From Winogradskyella tangerina (GTDB lineage: Bacteria > Bacteroidota > Bacteroidia > Flavobacteriales > Flavobacteriaceae), in the NCBI RefSeq assembly GCF_003260205.1, contig NZ_QERF01000003.1, positions 309,730-373,729 of the forward strand: a stretch of DNA of 64,000 nucleotides, in the 5' to 3' direction. The notes beneath the pieces are model-generated. The model saw nothing but the letters and a program-made list of their open reading frames with translations. It had not been told where the DNA came from and ran no database searches. A program made the translations under genes and the position numbers. Numbering within the stretch: position 1 is the first letter of the stretch; each line of letters starts with the position of its first letter. Shown here in pieces: positions 47,464 through 56,028 of the stretch.

Positions 47464-49533
47464 ATGAAAAGAATTATGAAAACTAAAATATCGGCATTTA
47501 TTGTATTGTTTTTTATTGCAATCGGTGTAAATGCACAAATCGACAGATCGCAGCAACCAAAACCTGGTCCTGCACCAAAAATCACCTTACAAAAACCAGG
47601 TGAGTTCAAATTAGATAATGGTATTGAAGTACTCGTGGTTGAAAATCACAAATTACCAAGAGTATCTTATTCATTAAGAATAGACAACCCACCAATCGCA
47701 GAAGGAAACAAAGCTGGTGTTTCTAGTATACTGGCTGCTATGTTAGGTAACGGAACTACAAACATTCCGAAGGATGAGTTTAATGACGAAATAGACTTTT
47801 TGGGGGCTAACCTTAGCTTTGGATCTAGTAGTGCTTTTGCAAGTGGTTTAGCAAAATATGGTGACCGTATTCTAGAACTAATGGCTGACGCTGCAATAAA
47901 TCCTTTACTTACTGAAGAAGAATTTCAGAAAGAAAAAGAAAAAGCTATTGAAGGCATTAAAGCCGACGAAAAAAGTGTTGACGCAGCCGCAGGTAGAGTA
48001 GGCTCAGCATTATCGTACGGAAGTAAGCATCCTTACGGTGAGTTCGTTACTGAAGAAACATTAAAGAACATTGAGTTTGCTGATGTTTTAGCTTTTTACG
48101 ATAAATACTTCAACCCAAATAATGCCTATTTAGTGGTTGTAGGTGATGTTGATATAGCAGATATAGAAAGAAAGATCAAAACTTACTTTAGCCCTTGGAA
48201 GAAGGCTGCTGGAACAACAATGACATTGCCTAAAGTAAATCCAAATGTTCAATATACTCAGATCAATTTTGTTGATATGCCAAATGCGGTCCAATCAAAT
48301 ATCTCATTGACAAACAATGTTGATCTTAAAATGAAAGATGAGGATTATCATGCAGTGTTAATTACTAATAAGATCTTAGGTGGTGGTTTTAACAGTTACC
48401 TTAATATGAATCTTCGTGAAGAACACGGATATACCTATGGCGCAAGATCTAATGTGGGTACTAGCCGTTATGGAGCGTCGCGTTTTACGGCAGGTGCTGC
48501 AGTAAGAAATATGGTTACAGACAGTGCGGTTGTTGAGACTTTAAAAGAAATCAACAGAATAAAAACCGAACCAGTGGCGGCAGATGCACTTGCTAATGCG
48601 AAGGCAAAATATGTAGGTGATTTCGTTTTAGCTTTAGAACGACCACAAACTATTGCAAGCTATGCGCTTAATATTAAATTAAACGATTTACCAGACGATT
48701 TTTATTCTAAGTATTTAGAAAAGATCAATGCGGTCTCTGCAGACGATGTAAACCGTGTTGCGAACAAATATTTTAAGACTGAAAACGCAAGAATTGTTGT
48801 TGTCGGAAAGGGTAGTGAGGTTTTAGAGAATCTCGAAAAAACAGGTATTCCGATCATGTACTATGACAAGTATGCGAATAAAACTGAAAAGCCAAACTAC
48901 GACGTTGACGTACCAGAAGGTGTTGATGTAAGTACAGTGATCAATAAATATTTTGAAGCTGTTGGTGGAAAGTCTAAGATCGATGCTACAAAATCTATCT
49001 TAGTCTCTTATGAAGCGTCGGCTATGGGTGCTACAATTGTTAGTGAAGAAAAGCGTATTGACGGAAAAGCATCACAGAGTATTTCTATGAACGGAAACGT
49101 TATGATGGCTGTTGTTATGACGAAAGACAAAGTAACAATGAATAAGAACCCATTACCAGAAAACATGGCAAATGACATGCAAACATTATCTGGGTTATTT
49201 CCTGAGTTAAATATTTTGAATTCTGAAAAAGCTAAATTTACTGGCGTAGAAGCTGTTGATGGTAAAGATGCTTATAAGATCGAAGTACCTGGAGAGGTGA
49301 TCACGCTAACCTATTTCTACGATGTTGAATCTGGATTGAAAGTAAAAGAAATTCAGACGACGAACATGCAAGGTCAGACGCAAAGCCAGGAAACATTCTT
49401 GAAGGACTATCAAGAATTTGGAGGATTAAAATTCCCTGGAGTTAGATCAGGAACACAAATGGGTCAGGTGATCGAATTCAAATTAAAAGAAGTTAAAATT
49501 GACGAAGGTGTTTCAGACGCTGATTTCGATTAA
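47464..49533 (+). CDS. M16-family peptidase homologue lacking the zinc motif, with C-terminal domain
   Basis: 689 residues. Signal peptide near the N-terminus (AFIVLFFIAIGVNAQ); a second ATG at 47476 is also possible. It is an M16 fold protein (FKLDNGIEVLVVENHKLPRVS, NPNNAYLVVVGDVD, GYTYGARS) but where HxxEH should lie it reads SSILAAMLGNG, so it cannot bind the catalytic zinc. From about residue 480 there is an additional beta-rich domain (YFEAVGGKSKIDATKSILVSYEA) similar in look to LolA/LppX-type lipoprotein-binding folds. Probable regulatory or substrate-binding partner of the upstream active subunit. Confidence 0.88.
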   Translation: MKRIMKTKISAFIVLFFIAIGVNAQIDRSQQPKPGPAPKITLQKPGEFKLDNGIEVLVVENHKLPRVSYSLRIDNPPIAEGNKAGVSSILAAMLGNGTTNIPKDEFNDEIDFLGANLSFGSSSAFASGLAKYGDRILELMADAAINPLLTEEEFQKEKEKAIEGIKADEKSVDAAAGRVGSALSYGSKHPYGEFVTEETLKNIEFADVLAFYDKYFNPNNAYLVVVGDVDIADIERKIKTYFSPWKKAAGTTMTLPKVNPNVQYTQINFVDMPNAVQSNISLTNNVDLKMKDEDYHAVLITNKILGGGFNSYLNMNLREEHGYTYGARSNVGTSRYGASRFTAGAAVRNMVTDSAVVETLKEINRIKTEPVAADALANAKAKYVGDFVLALERPQTIASYALNIKLNDLPDDFYSKYLEKINAVSADDVNRVANKYFKTENARIVVVGKGSEVLENLEKTGIPIMYYDKYANKTEKPNYDVDVPEGVDVSTVINKYFEAVGGKSKIDATKSILVSYEASAMGATIVSEEKRIDGKASQSISMNGNVMMAVVMTKDKVTMNKNPLPENMANDMQTLSGLFPELNILNSEKAKFTGVEAVDGKDAYKIEVPGEVITLTYFYDVESGLKVKEIQTTNMQGQTQSQETFLKDYQEFGGLKFPGVRSGTQMGQVIEFKLKEVKIDEGVSDADFD

Positions 49534-49557
49534 TTTTAATTCCCATAATATTGAAAG

Positions 49558-49584
49558 AACCGAAGCAATTGCTTCGGTTTTTTT
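49558..49584 (+). terminator. Terminator after the M16 gene pair
   Basis: AACCGAAGC and GCTTCGGTT form a 9-bp perfect stem around AATT, followed by a run of T. It serves the M16 operon and sits at the 3' end of the convergent EamA gene. Confidence 0.85.
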
Positions 49585-50461
49585 ATGCCTTACGTTTATG
49601 AGATAAATAAACCCCAAATAATATTAGGAGTGCTGCCAACCCCTGTATTATACTAAATGATTCACCATCTAGAACGCCCCAGATTAAAGCTATAATTGGC
49701 ATAATATAAGTTACGGAAGATGCAAAAACAGGTGTTGAAATCTGAATGAGTTTATTAAAAACCACCTTAGCCAGTGCGGTACCGAATATAGATAGAATGG
49801 CCACATAGATCAGAGAACTCACCATAAATGGATTATTTAGTCTTTCTGAGGTGAAAAAATCTGTGAACAATAAAATAATCACTGCCGGAATTAAAATAAA
49901 CACGTAGTTTCCTGCCGCTATTGCAAGTGGTTTTACATCTTGTAAATAGCGTTTAATTATATTCACGTTAGTGGCATACATCAATGTAGATGCGATTACA
50001 AAACCAGCGTATAGATAATTTTGGTTGGGGTTGAGGTCAGAGCCCTTCAGAATTAAAACAGCAGTACCAATAAATCCAATTATAACACCGATCACCTGGC
50101 GTTTGGTCGACATAATTTTGAAAACTGCAAACCCGAGTAAAATAGTATTTAGGGGCACCAACGAATTAAGTATAGAAGCTACAGCACTATCGATCTCAGT
50201 TTCGGCTATGGCAAAAAAGAAGGCAGGAATAAACGATCCTAAGAGCCCTGAAATTCCAAGCCATTTCCATTTTGACTTCGGAATATCTTTTAAATGATGA
50301 AATCCCCACGTAAGAAGAATAACGCCCGTTATGATCGTTCTTAAGGCTCCCAATTGATAAGGATCGAGACCTAAAAGCGCTTTCTTAATGAGAATAAATG
50401 AACTTCCCCAAATTACGGAAAGAATAAGAAGGAATATCCACTTAATATTAGGGTTTTTCAT
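49583..50461 (-). CDS. EamA/DMT-superfamily transporter
   Basis: 292 residues with about ten hydrophobic segments in two EamA repeats. The first repeat starts WIFLLILSVIWGSSFILIKKAL, a typical EamA opening, and the second begins after residue 140 (YLYAGFVIASTLMYATNVNII). The family exports or exchanges amino acids and other metabolites; substrate unknown. Single gene, divergent from the metal-binding lipoprotein gene across 96 bp. Confidence 0.88.
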   Translation of the reverse strand: MKNPNIKWIFLLILSVIWGSSFILIKKALLGLDPYQLGALRTIITGVILLTWGFHHLKDIPKSKWKWLGISGLLGSFIPAFFFAIAETEIDSAVASILNSLVPLNTILLGFAVFKIMSTKRQVIGVIIGFIGTAVLILKGSDLNPNQNYLYAGFVIASTLMYATNVNIIKRYLQDVKPLAIAAGNYVFILIPAVIILLFTDFFTSERLNNPFMVSSLIYVAILSIFGTALAKVVFNKLIQISTPVFASSVTYIMPIIALIWGVLDGESFSIIQGLAALLILFGVYLSHKRKA

Positions 50462-50557
50462 ACAAATGATATCTCAAAGAATCACAAAAATCGTTAATTC
50501 CTTCGCAAGAAATGGCAATATTTATTAGATTTAGCCAAAATTTAATAGTTTATATCT

Positions 50558-51070
50558 ATGAAGACATTAAAGAATATATGTATTGTTGCGATTATGGCAT
50601 TAGTGTTTGCGTCTTGTAAGAACGACAAGCAACCAGAAGTTAAAACAGTAGATGTAGAAATTGCTAAAAATGATGTTTCTGAAACACTAGATCCTAATGC
50701 AACTTATGCTAAAGTAGAGTTTGGTATCGATGGAATGACTTGCGCAATGGGATGCGCAAAAACCATTGAAAAGAAAATGGCTAAGATGGATGGTGTTAAG
50801 TCTGCAAAAGTAGATTTCGATAAGCGTTTAGCTATGGTTGAATATGACGAGGCCAAAGTAACTCCTCAATCTTTAGAAGAAGCTGTTGCCAAAGTTGGTG
50901 ATGTTTATAAAGTGAAAGACATGAAGGTTGTAGACAACTTTGGTGAAGAAAAAATGTCTAAAGAAGACTGTGTTAAGGCATGTTGCGAAGGCAAGACTGA
51001 TGCTGAAAAGAAGGCTTGTGCAGAAGACTGTAAGAAAGCGTGCAAGGAAAAGGAAAAAGCAGCAGAATAA
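50558..51070 (+). CDS. HMA-domain lipoprotein with CxxxC site and cysteine-rich tail
   Basis: 170 residues. Lipobox FASC (Cys20). Residues 50-118 form a heavy-metal-associated ferredoxin-like domain, KVEFGIDGMTCAMGCAKTIE, but the metal loop is C62-A-M-G-C66 (CxxxC) instead of the usual CxxC. After the domain, residues about 138-165 hold seven cysteines in short pairs (CVKACCEG, KKACAED, CKKACKEK). The lipid anchor places it in the periplasm, unlike cytosolic CopZ. Likely to bind copper, mercury or another soft metal; not tested. Confidence 0.85.
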   Translation: MKTLKNICIVAIMALVFASCKNDKQPEVKTVDVEIAKNDVSETLDPNATYAKVEFGIDGMTCAMGCAKTIEKKMAKMDGVKSAKVDFDKRLAMVEYDEAKVTPQSLEEAVAKVGDVYKVKDMKVVDNFGEEKMSKEDCVKACCEGKTDAEKKACAEDCKKACKEKEKAAE

Positions 51071-51097
51071 AATATTTACCAAACCTTTGGTTACTGA

Positions 51098-51126
51098 AAC
51101 GTCATCTTTTTAGATGGCGTTTTTTT
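51098..51126 (+). terminator. Terminator after the HMA lipoprotein gene
   Basis: AACGTCATCT and AGATGGCGTT pair with one G-T wobble around a short T loop, followed by seven T. It reaches the stop codon of the convergent membrane protein gene. Confidence 0.8.
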
Positions 51127-51487
51127 ATTGCACCTGTAATAAGGCCAATGCAATAATAAGGCTGCCAATTGGTAAACACCACAATAGATAAATTGAATTT
51201 ACTTTACCTTTTAGTTTAGCATTTAAAACATGACGTCTTTTACCATTGTAGCGCATCCAGTTTTTAAAAATGACAACAAGAGCTATGAGGATATAGATGG
51301 TCCAAAATTTTGAGGTAGACACCGTTAGAAATTTCATTTGATTTGCAAAAGCCATAAAAAAAGCGGCCAGAGCTAAGGTTATAGAAAGCTCTAATAAGTT
51401 GATATAGAACAAGGCAATATTAAGACTGCGCTTACCTAATCTCTTTTTGTAATAATTGAAAACTGAAATATAATAGCGATCTAACAT
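51125..51487 (-). CDS. Small predicted membrane protein
   Basis: 120 residues with three hydrophobic segments: NIALFYINLLELSITLALAAFFM, FWTIYILIALVVIFKNW, and YLLWCLPIGSLIIALALLQV. N-terminal basic residues (YYKKRLGKR) suggest the N-terminus is cytoplasmic. I do not recognise the family. It is separated from the DUF5689 gene by a strong terminator, so it is not part of that operon. Confidence 0.65.
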   Translation of the reverse strand: MLDRYYISVFNYYKKRLGKRSLNIALFYINLLELSITLALAAFFMAFANQMKFLTVSTSKFWTIYILIALVVIFKNWMRYNGKRRHVLNAKLKGKVNSIYLLWCLPIGSLIIALALLQVQ

Positions 51488-51501
51488 AGAACTAAAAATA
51501 T

Positions 51502-51533
51502 AAAAGCCGCTGCATTTAACCGCAGCGGCTTTT
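51502..51533 (-). terminator. Terminator of the TonB receptor-DUF5689 operon
   Basis: AAAAGCCGCTGC and GCAGCGGCTTTT form a perfect 12-bp stem with an 8-base loop, just beyond the stop of the DUF5689 gene on the minus strand, with T-rich sequence after it. Confidence 0.9.
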
Positions 51534-51556
51534 GATTTATTATCAAGGAAATGTTC

Positions 51557-52972
51557 TTAGTTTCCTGTTACAATTACATTATCAACGTGATATCTTGTCG
51601 TAGCACTTGGGTCAGAACCTTCGTAGAAGAATCCAATAACCATATCACCGTCAACACAAGAAATATTGATAGGACCAACCGTTTCAAAATTACCAAAGGT
51701 ACTTGCAGGTCCAACCGGGATGGTTGCATCTAAAATAGTCCATGTGGCCGTTGTTGGGTCACCAGCATAATCTGTAGATACCCATGCCGATAAGTTAGTA
51801 CCATTGTCAAAATTAGCCTGTACGTCGAATGATAATTCCTCGCCAGTAGTACCATCCATATTGATAGAAGGTGTTACTAACCAAACATCCGCTTCGGTAT
51901 TTCCTGAGCTAAATGCAGAAATTCTAGAGTAGAAGTTTCCACTGAAACTGCTTATAAACCAATCAGTATCAGTACCGCTGATATTGATATTGTCCCAGCC
52001 TTCAGATGCATAAGTTCCGAAGCCTTCAAAATCTTCTTCGAAAATGGCAGCACCACCTCCAGAAGCTCCGGTACACTCTAAGAATTCTGGATCACAACGA
52101 TCAGTACTAGTTAGGTTAACATCTTCAGGAGTGTTTACATTGATATTGAAAACTTCACCAAAGAAATCTTTAGATAAAATAGCATCGATATTTCCTCTTC
52201 CGGCAGGTAACGTTAAACCTTTAAAATCAGCAAATGTACTTGTGCTGAAAATGACTGAAGAAGAACCTGCACAGCTTTCTAACGTACGCTCGCCGTCAAA
52301 TTCATCCGAAGGCTCAGATGCATAAGTTAGTGCGTTGTCACCAACAATATTTCTGTTGAATTGTACATCTTGTAATTGTACAAATAGGTTAGTCTTGTCG
52401 TCAGCAAAATCAGCAAAAGCCAAAGGCATTGGTACTAAAGTTTGAACTTCAGCAGATCTGAAAATAACATCATTTTCTAAGGCTGAAGGAATTTTATCAA
52501 CCTCATTTCCATTAAGTGCTCCAAGCGATAATACACCGTTAGTGATACCCACAGCAAGTCCGTTTAGTTTTACATAAACTTTTCTACCTGGCTCGTAGCG
52601 AATAAATAATGGATTTACATCAATTAATAATTTGATTCCAATAGTTGGGTTCTCAAAATTATCTTGAATAATGATCTCTTCGAAGAAATTTCCGCCTTCA
52701 TCAGAAGAAACTACATAACCTTCCATAAATAGGTCATTTTCATTGAATGTATATGAGAAAGTCGTTTCTTCATCGGTGTAGTCTAAACTACCGTTACCTT
52801 GCTCTTGAGCAAGTTCGCCAGCTAAAGAACTAATTTGAACTACAGGACCAGTTAATACTGGCTCTTCAACTGCTGTATTTGGTGTATCAAAGTCATCATC
52901 TTCAACACAACTATTAAATACTATTAAGCCTACAAATAATAGTATTAGTTTATTAATTTTTAAAGTTTTCAT
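51557..52972 (-). CDS. DUF5689 lipoprotein with choice-of-anchor J-like domain
   Basis: 471 residues from ATG 52972; an in-frame ATG nine codons upstream would break the lipoprotein signal. Lipobox FNSC (Cys22) followed by an acidic tether (VEDDDFDTPN). The N-terminal half matches DUF5689, an OB-like fold family: YTFNENDLFMEGYVVSSDEGG, IIIQDNF, GRKVYVKLNGLAVG. The C-terminal part (FEEDFEGFGTYASEGW, SFSGNFYSRISAFSSG, YHVDNVIVTG) resembles choice-of-anchor J/MAM-like carbohydrate-binding domains. It lies 34 bp after the TonB receptor, so it is probably its surface partner. Confidence 0.85.
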   Translation of the reverse strand: MKTLKINKLILLFVGLIVFNSCVEDDDFDTPNTAVEEPVLTGPVVQISSLAGELAQEQGNGSLDYTDEETTFSYTFNENDLFMEGYVVSSDEGGNFFEEIIIQDNFENPTIGIKLLIDVNPLFIRYEPGRKVYVKLNGLAVGITNGVLSLGALNGNEVDKIPSALENDVIFRSAEVQTLVPMPLAFADFADDKTNLFVQLQDVQFNRNIVGDNALTYASEPSDEFDGERTLESCAGSSSVIFSTSTFADFKGLTLPAGRGNIDAILSKDFFGEVFNINVNTPEDVNLTSTDRCDPEFLECTGASGGGAAIFEEDFEGFGTYASEGWDNINISGTDTDWFISSFSGNFYSRISAFSSGNTEADVWLVTPSINMDGTTGEELSFDVQANFDNGTNLSAWVSTDYAGDPTTATWTILDATIPVGPASTFGNFETVGPINISCVDGDMVIGFFYEGSDPSATTRYHVDNVIVTGN

Positions 52973-53006
52973 TTTTAATATTTTATTTTGATCTAACATA
53001 GCTTTT

Positions 53007-55892
53007 TTAAAATCTTACATATACGTTTAGGTAGTAGGTGGTTCCATTACCAAAGAAATATCTTGGGCCAAATACTGGTCCGTTTGCTCTGGATTGGTCT
53101 TCACTCATACGTCTAAAATTGGCTAAACGCGATTGCTCAAAACCACCAGTAATGTAGTCTTCATCTAACACATTGTTAATGGTTGCAAAGAACCCTACAA
53201 AGTAGTCATTTATTTTCCAAGACTTACCGCCAATTATGTTAATCAGCATGTAGTCGTCAAATTGTTCTTGTCTTAAAAGATCTCTAGCTTCATCAGGGTC
53301 GTAATCATTAAAAGTATTACCGTCGAAGTCTGAAGTGAAGTTTGCAGATCTCGCCAAGTTACTTACGTCTATATAAGCATTTGAAAAGAAGTTACTTGTA
53401 ATTCCGATATTCCAGAAGTCTGGATCTCTATATTCAAATCCGATCTGGAAGGCGCGCTCAGGTCCACCAGCAACATGGTAACCATCTAATTGAGTTGTAC
53501 CATCACCAAATCGTACTTCACTACCGATATCACTTCTATTCTGAAAATCAACACTGGTTAAGTATAAATTTGGATTATTCTGGAAAGTATATTGACCAAC
53601 AGAAGCGGCACCTTTTAATTTGATGGTTGGTGTTACTTGAGCTTCAATACCTAGTTCTACACCAACATGGCGTCTTTCAATATTTGTTAGAATCTCTTGC
53701 ACGAAGGCATCGCCCGTATCAACTCCTAATCCGGCTAAGTCTTCTGTAAAATAGAATCCTATATCAGATCCATCCTGAAAGCCAGTATAGAAACCTGTAA
53801 CTCTTGCCTTAACAATCGGTGATCTAAATATATAACTCGCGTCTACCGATTGGATTTTTTCACTTTCTATTCCAATCACCTTGGCATTAGACTGACGAGC
53901 ATTACTAAATACATTTCTTATCGGTGGAGCTTTAGTAAAATAGCTGGCGTTAACATCGATAAGGTGCTTACCTGTAACTTTATAGGTAAATCCACCCTTC
54001 ACACCAAAGTTCGAAAACTCTAATTTATCACTATCGCCAAACGAACCGTCATTTCCTCCACCTTGGAAGAATCCGTTTTCGTAAAGACCTGTTCTCTGGT
54101 ATGAGGTTTGTGAAATATTTGCACCAACGTAGAAATCTACTTTATTGTATTTAAACTGTGCTTGTGCAAATCCACTAACGACATCAGCATTGATTTCGTA
54201 GTTGTATTTATATCTGTCACCTTCACGAGCAATTCTGTTCGGATTACGCACATCACTCTGAGCGAGGTTAGCTGCAACTTCATCACTAATCGTAGAATTG
54301 TCATCTTCTTCAGCAAAGAAATCTACATCTAAATAACCCGTTCCACCAAGTAGATCTTCTACTCGCGCAAAGTTTTCACTTTTCAGGTTTCTGTAGTTAA
54401 CCGAAGCATTAAGTCTAATATTGTCAGCTAATTCAGCATCTAATATAGAATTGAAAGTAAATTGTTGATCCTTCACAACGTCAGCTTGTACAGCATACAA
54501 TGAGTTTCCGCCCTGAGCTCTTAATGTGGCATTCCCTTCATAAAGTGCATTCCAGTCCCACTGACCATCATTAATAAAAGCCTGTTCCGCTAAATAAGCT
54601 TGCTGGAAATCGTAAGCTGTTGGGTTGGCATCTTGTAAAAAGAAGCTTGGAAGGTTTTGGTAATAGGTTGGGTCTGGATTACGAGCACCACCTAAGTAGG
54701 CGTTTTCACCATTGATTGTAACTAATCGTGTTCCACCATTATCTATTCTTGTATTGGCGATCTCACCAAACTGATAAGCAACATTTGAGTTTAATCTCAC
54801 TTTTAGAGAAATATCCCAATAGTGATTCAACATTAAAATTGGCTCTTCAATTTCTCGTACTCTTGAGTTACGTTGTTCACCATTCTGAATACCCCAAAAT
54901 GGGTTATACTCTCTTCCTTTTAAATTGAAAACTTCTTCAGTGATTGCAGTAGAACGACCACGTCTGTTCTGCGCATAGATCCCTGTAAAGTTTAAACTGT
55001 GTTTATCATTAATTTGTTTTTCTACAGCAATGAAGAATGAGTTGGCGTCGTAAAGTGTACCGTCTCTAAATCCTTCTTCACCAAATCTTCTAGAACCTAA
55101 TACTGAGTAAGACCAGCCACCTTCTAAAAGACCAGAGCTATAACTTGCCATTACTCTACCTTGGTAACTTCTGTTGGCAGACGCATAAGAAATTCGGCCA
55201 CCTCTACGGTATTTAGAAGCTCGCATTATAATGTTATTGGTGCCTGCAAGATCTCCAAAATTGTAATCGTTAGCAGACATTCCCATAGAGAATTCCTGGT
55301 TACGCTGAACGTCATTAAGTCCACCCCAGTTACCCCATTGTGGTCTACCGTTGAATTGCTTGTTCATCTCTACACCATTGATAAGAACTTTACCATTGGC
55401 ATTATCTAAACCACGTGGTCTAAAGAATGTAGCACTAAAATCGAATGCTGCTGCACTGAGAAAAACATCTCTTGAGGCTTGTAACAGACCCGAGATATTG
55501 TCTGTTATACCATCGTCTTCACTATTCAGGTTATCATCAGAAATTGAAATAATGAATAGATCTTTTTTGTCACTAGTATCAAAATCGAGGGTCATTCCGC
55601 TGATATCAACGGTTTGTCCTTCATTGACAATGATAGGGTAACGTTTTGTAACATAGCCTACTTTTTCGATTTTCAGAACTTGCTCCCCTAATGGGACGTT
55701 CTGAGTGAAACTAAACTCACCCTTCGCATCTGTCTTCAGGGTTTGGCCAGTTTCTTCAATAGTAATTGTTACATCAGGAATAGGTTCTCCTGTAGTTCCA
55801 TCCAAAACACTTCCCTTTATGGTAGTTTGTTGTGCAAAACTGAATAAAGAAAAGGCAATTCCGAACAGAAAGAGTAAAAAACTTTTTTTCAT
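53007..55892 (-). CDS. TonB-dependent outer-membrane receptor
   Basis: 961 residues. Signal peptide ending FSLFSFAQQ. Residues about 22-105 are a carboxypeptidase-regulatory-like domain (GSVLDGTTGEPIPDVTITIEETG). The plug follows (FRPRGLDNANGKVLINGVEMN, VQRNQEFSMGMSANDYNFG) and then a long barrel ending YYLNVYVRF with C-terminal Phe. Such receptors import large substrates with TonB/ExbBD energy. There is no SusD-like partner; instead a DUF5689 lipoprotein follows on the same transcript and a secreted EEP nuclease is divergent upstream. Confidence 0.93.
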   Translation of the reverse strand: MKKSFLLFLFGIAFSLFSFAQQTTIKGSVLDGTTGEPIPDVTITIEETGQTLKTDAKGEFSFTQNVPLGEQVLKIEKVGYVTKRYPIIVNEGQTVDISGMTLDFDTSDKKDLFIISISDDNLNSEDDGITDNISGLLQASRDVFLSAAAFDFSATFFRPRGLDNANGKVLINGVEMNKQFNGRPQWGNWGGLNDVQRNQEFSMGMSANDYNFGDLAGTNNIIMRASKYRRGGRISYASANRSYQGRVMASYSSGLLEGGWSYSVLGSRRFGEEGFRDGTLYDANSFFIAVEKQINDKHSLNFTGIYAQNRRGRSTAITEEVFNLKGREYNPFWGIQNGEQRNSRVREIEEPILMLNHYWDISLKVRLNSNVAYQFGEIANTRIDNGGTRLVTINGENAYLGGARNPDPTYYQNLPSFFLQDANPTAYDFQQAYLAEQAFINDGQWDWNALYEGNATLRAQGGNSLYAVQADVVKDQQFTFNSILDAELADNIRLNASVNYRNLKSENFARVEDLLGGTGYLDVDFFAEEDDNSTISDEVAANLAQSDVRNPNRIAREGDRYKYNYEINADVVSGFAQAQFKYNKVDFYVGANISQTSYQRTGLYENGFFQGGGNDGSFGDSDKLEFSNFGVKGGFTYKVTGKHLIDVNASYFTKAPPIRNVFSNARQSNAKVIGIESEKIQSVDASYIFRSPIVKARVTGFYTGFQDGSDIGFYFTEDLAGLGVDTGDAFVQEILTNIERRHVGVELGIEAQVTPTIKLKGAASVGQYTFQNNPNLYLTSVDFQNRSDIGSEVRFGDGTTQLDGYHVAGGPERAFQIGFEYRDPDFWNIGITSNFFSNAYIDVSNLARSANFTSDFDGNTFNDYDPDEARDLLRQEQFDDYMLINIIGGKSWKINDYFVGFFATINNVLDEDYITGGFEQSRLANFRRMSEDQSRANGPVFGPRYFFGNGTTYYLNVYVRF

Positions 55893-55947
55893 GCCTAATT
55901 TTAAATTGATTGTTACAGTAGATTAAATAATAGTTATTTAAGGCGTG

Positions 55948-55955
55948 CAAATGTA
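55948..55955 (-). promoter_or_regulatory. Candidate -7 element (TACATTTG) of the TonB receptor operon
   Basis: CAAATGTA on the plus strand reads TACATTTG on the minus strand and fits TAnnTTTG; TATG, a one-mismatch -33 box, lies 19 bp upstream at 55975-55978. It shares the 136-bp divergent spacer with the secreted EEP gene, which has its own possible -7 (TACTTTTG, 55976-55983). Confidence 0.4.
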
Positions 55956-56028
55956 CTATATTTATAATTATTACATACTTTTGGCAAGCAATTTGCACTG
56001 GATATAACAATTAGATAATATATCAATC

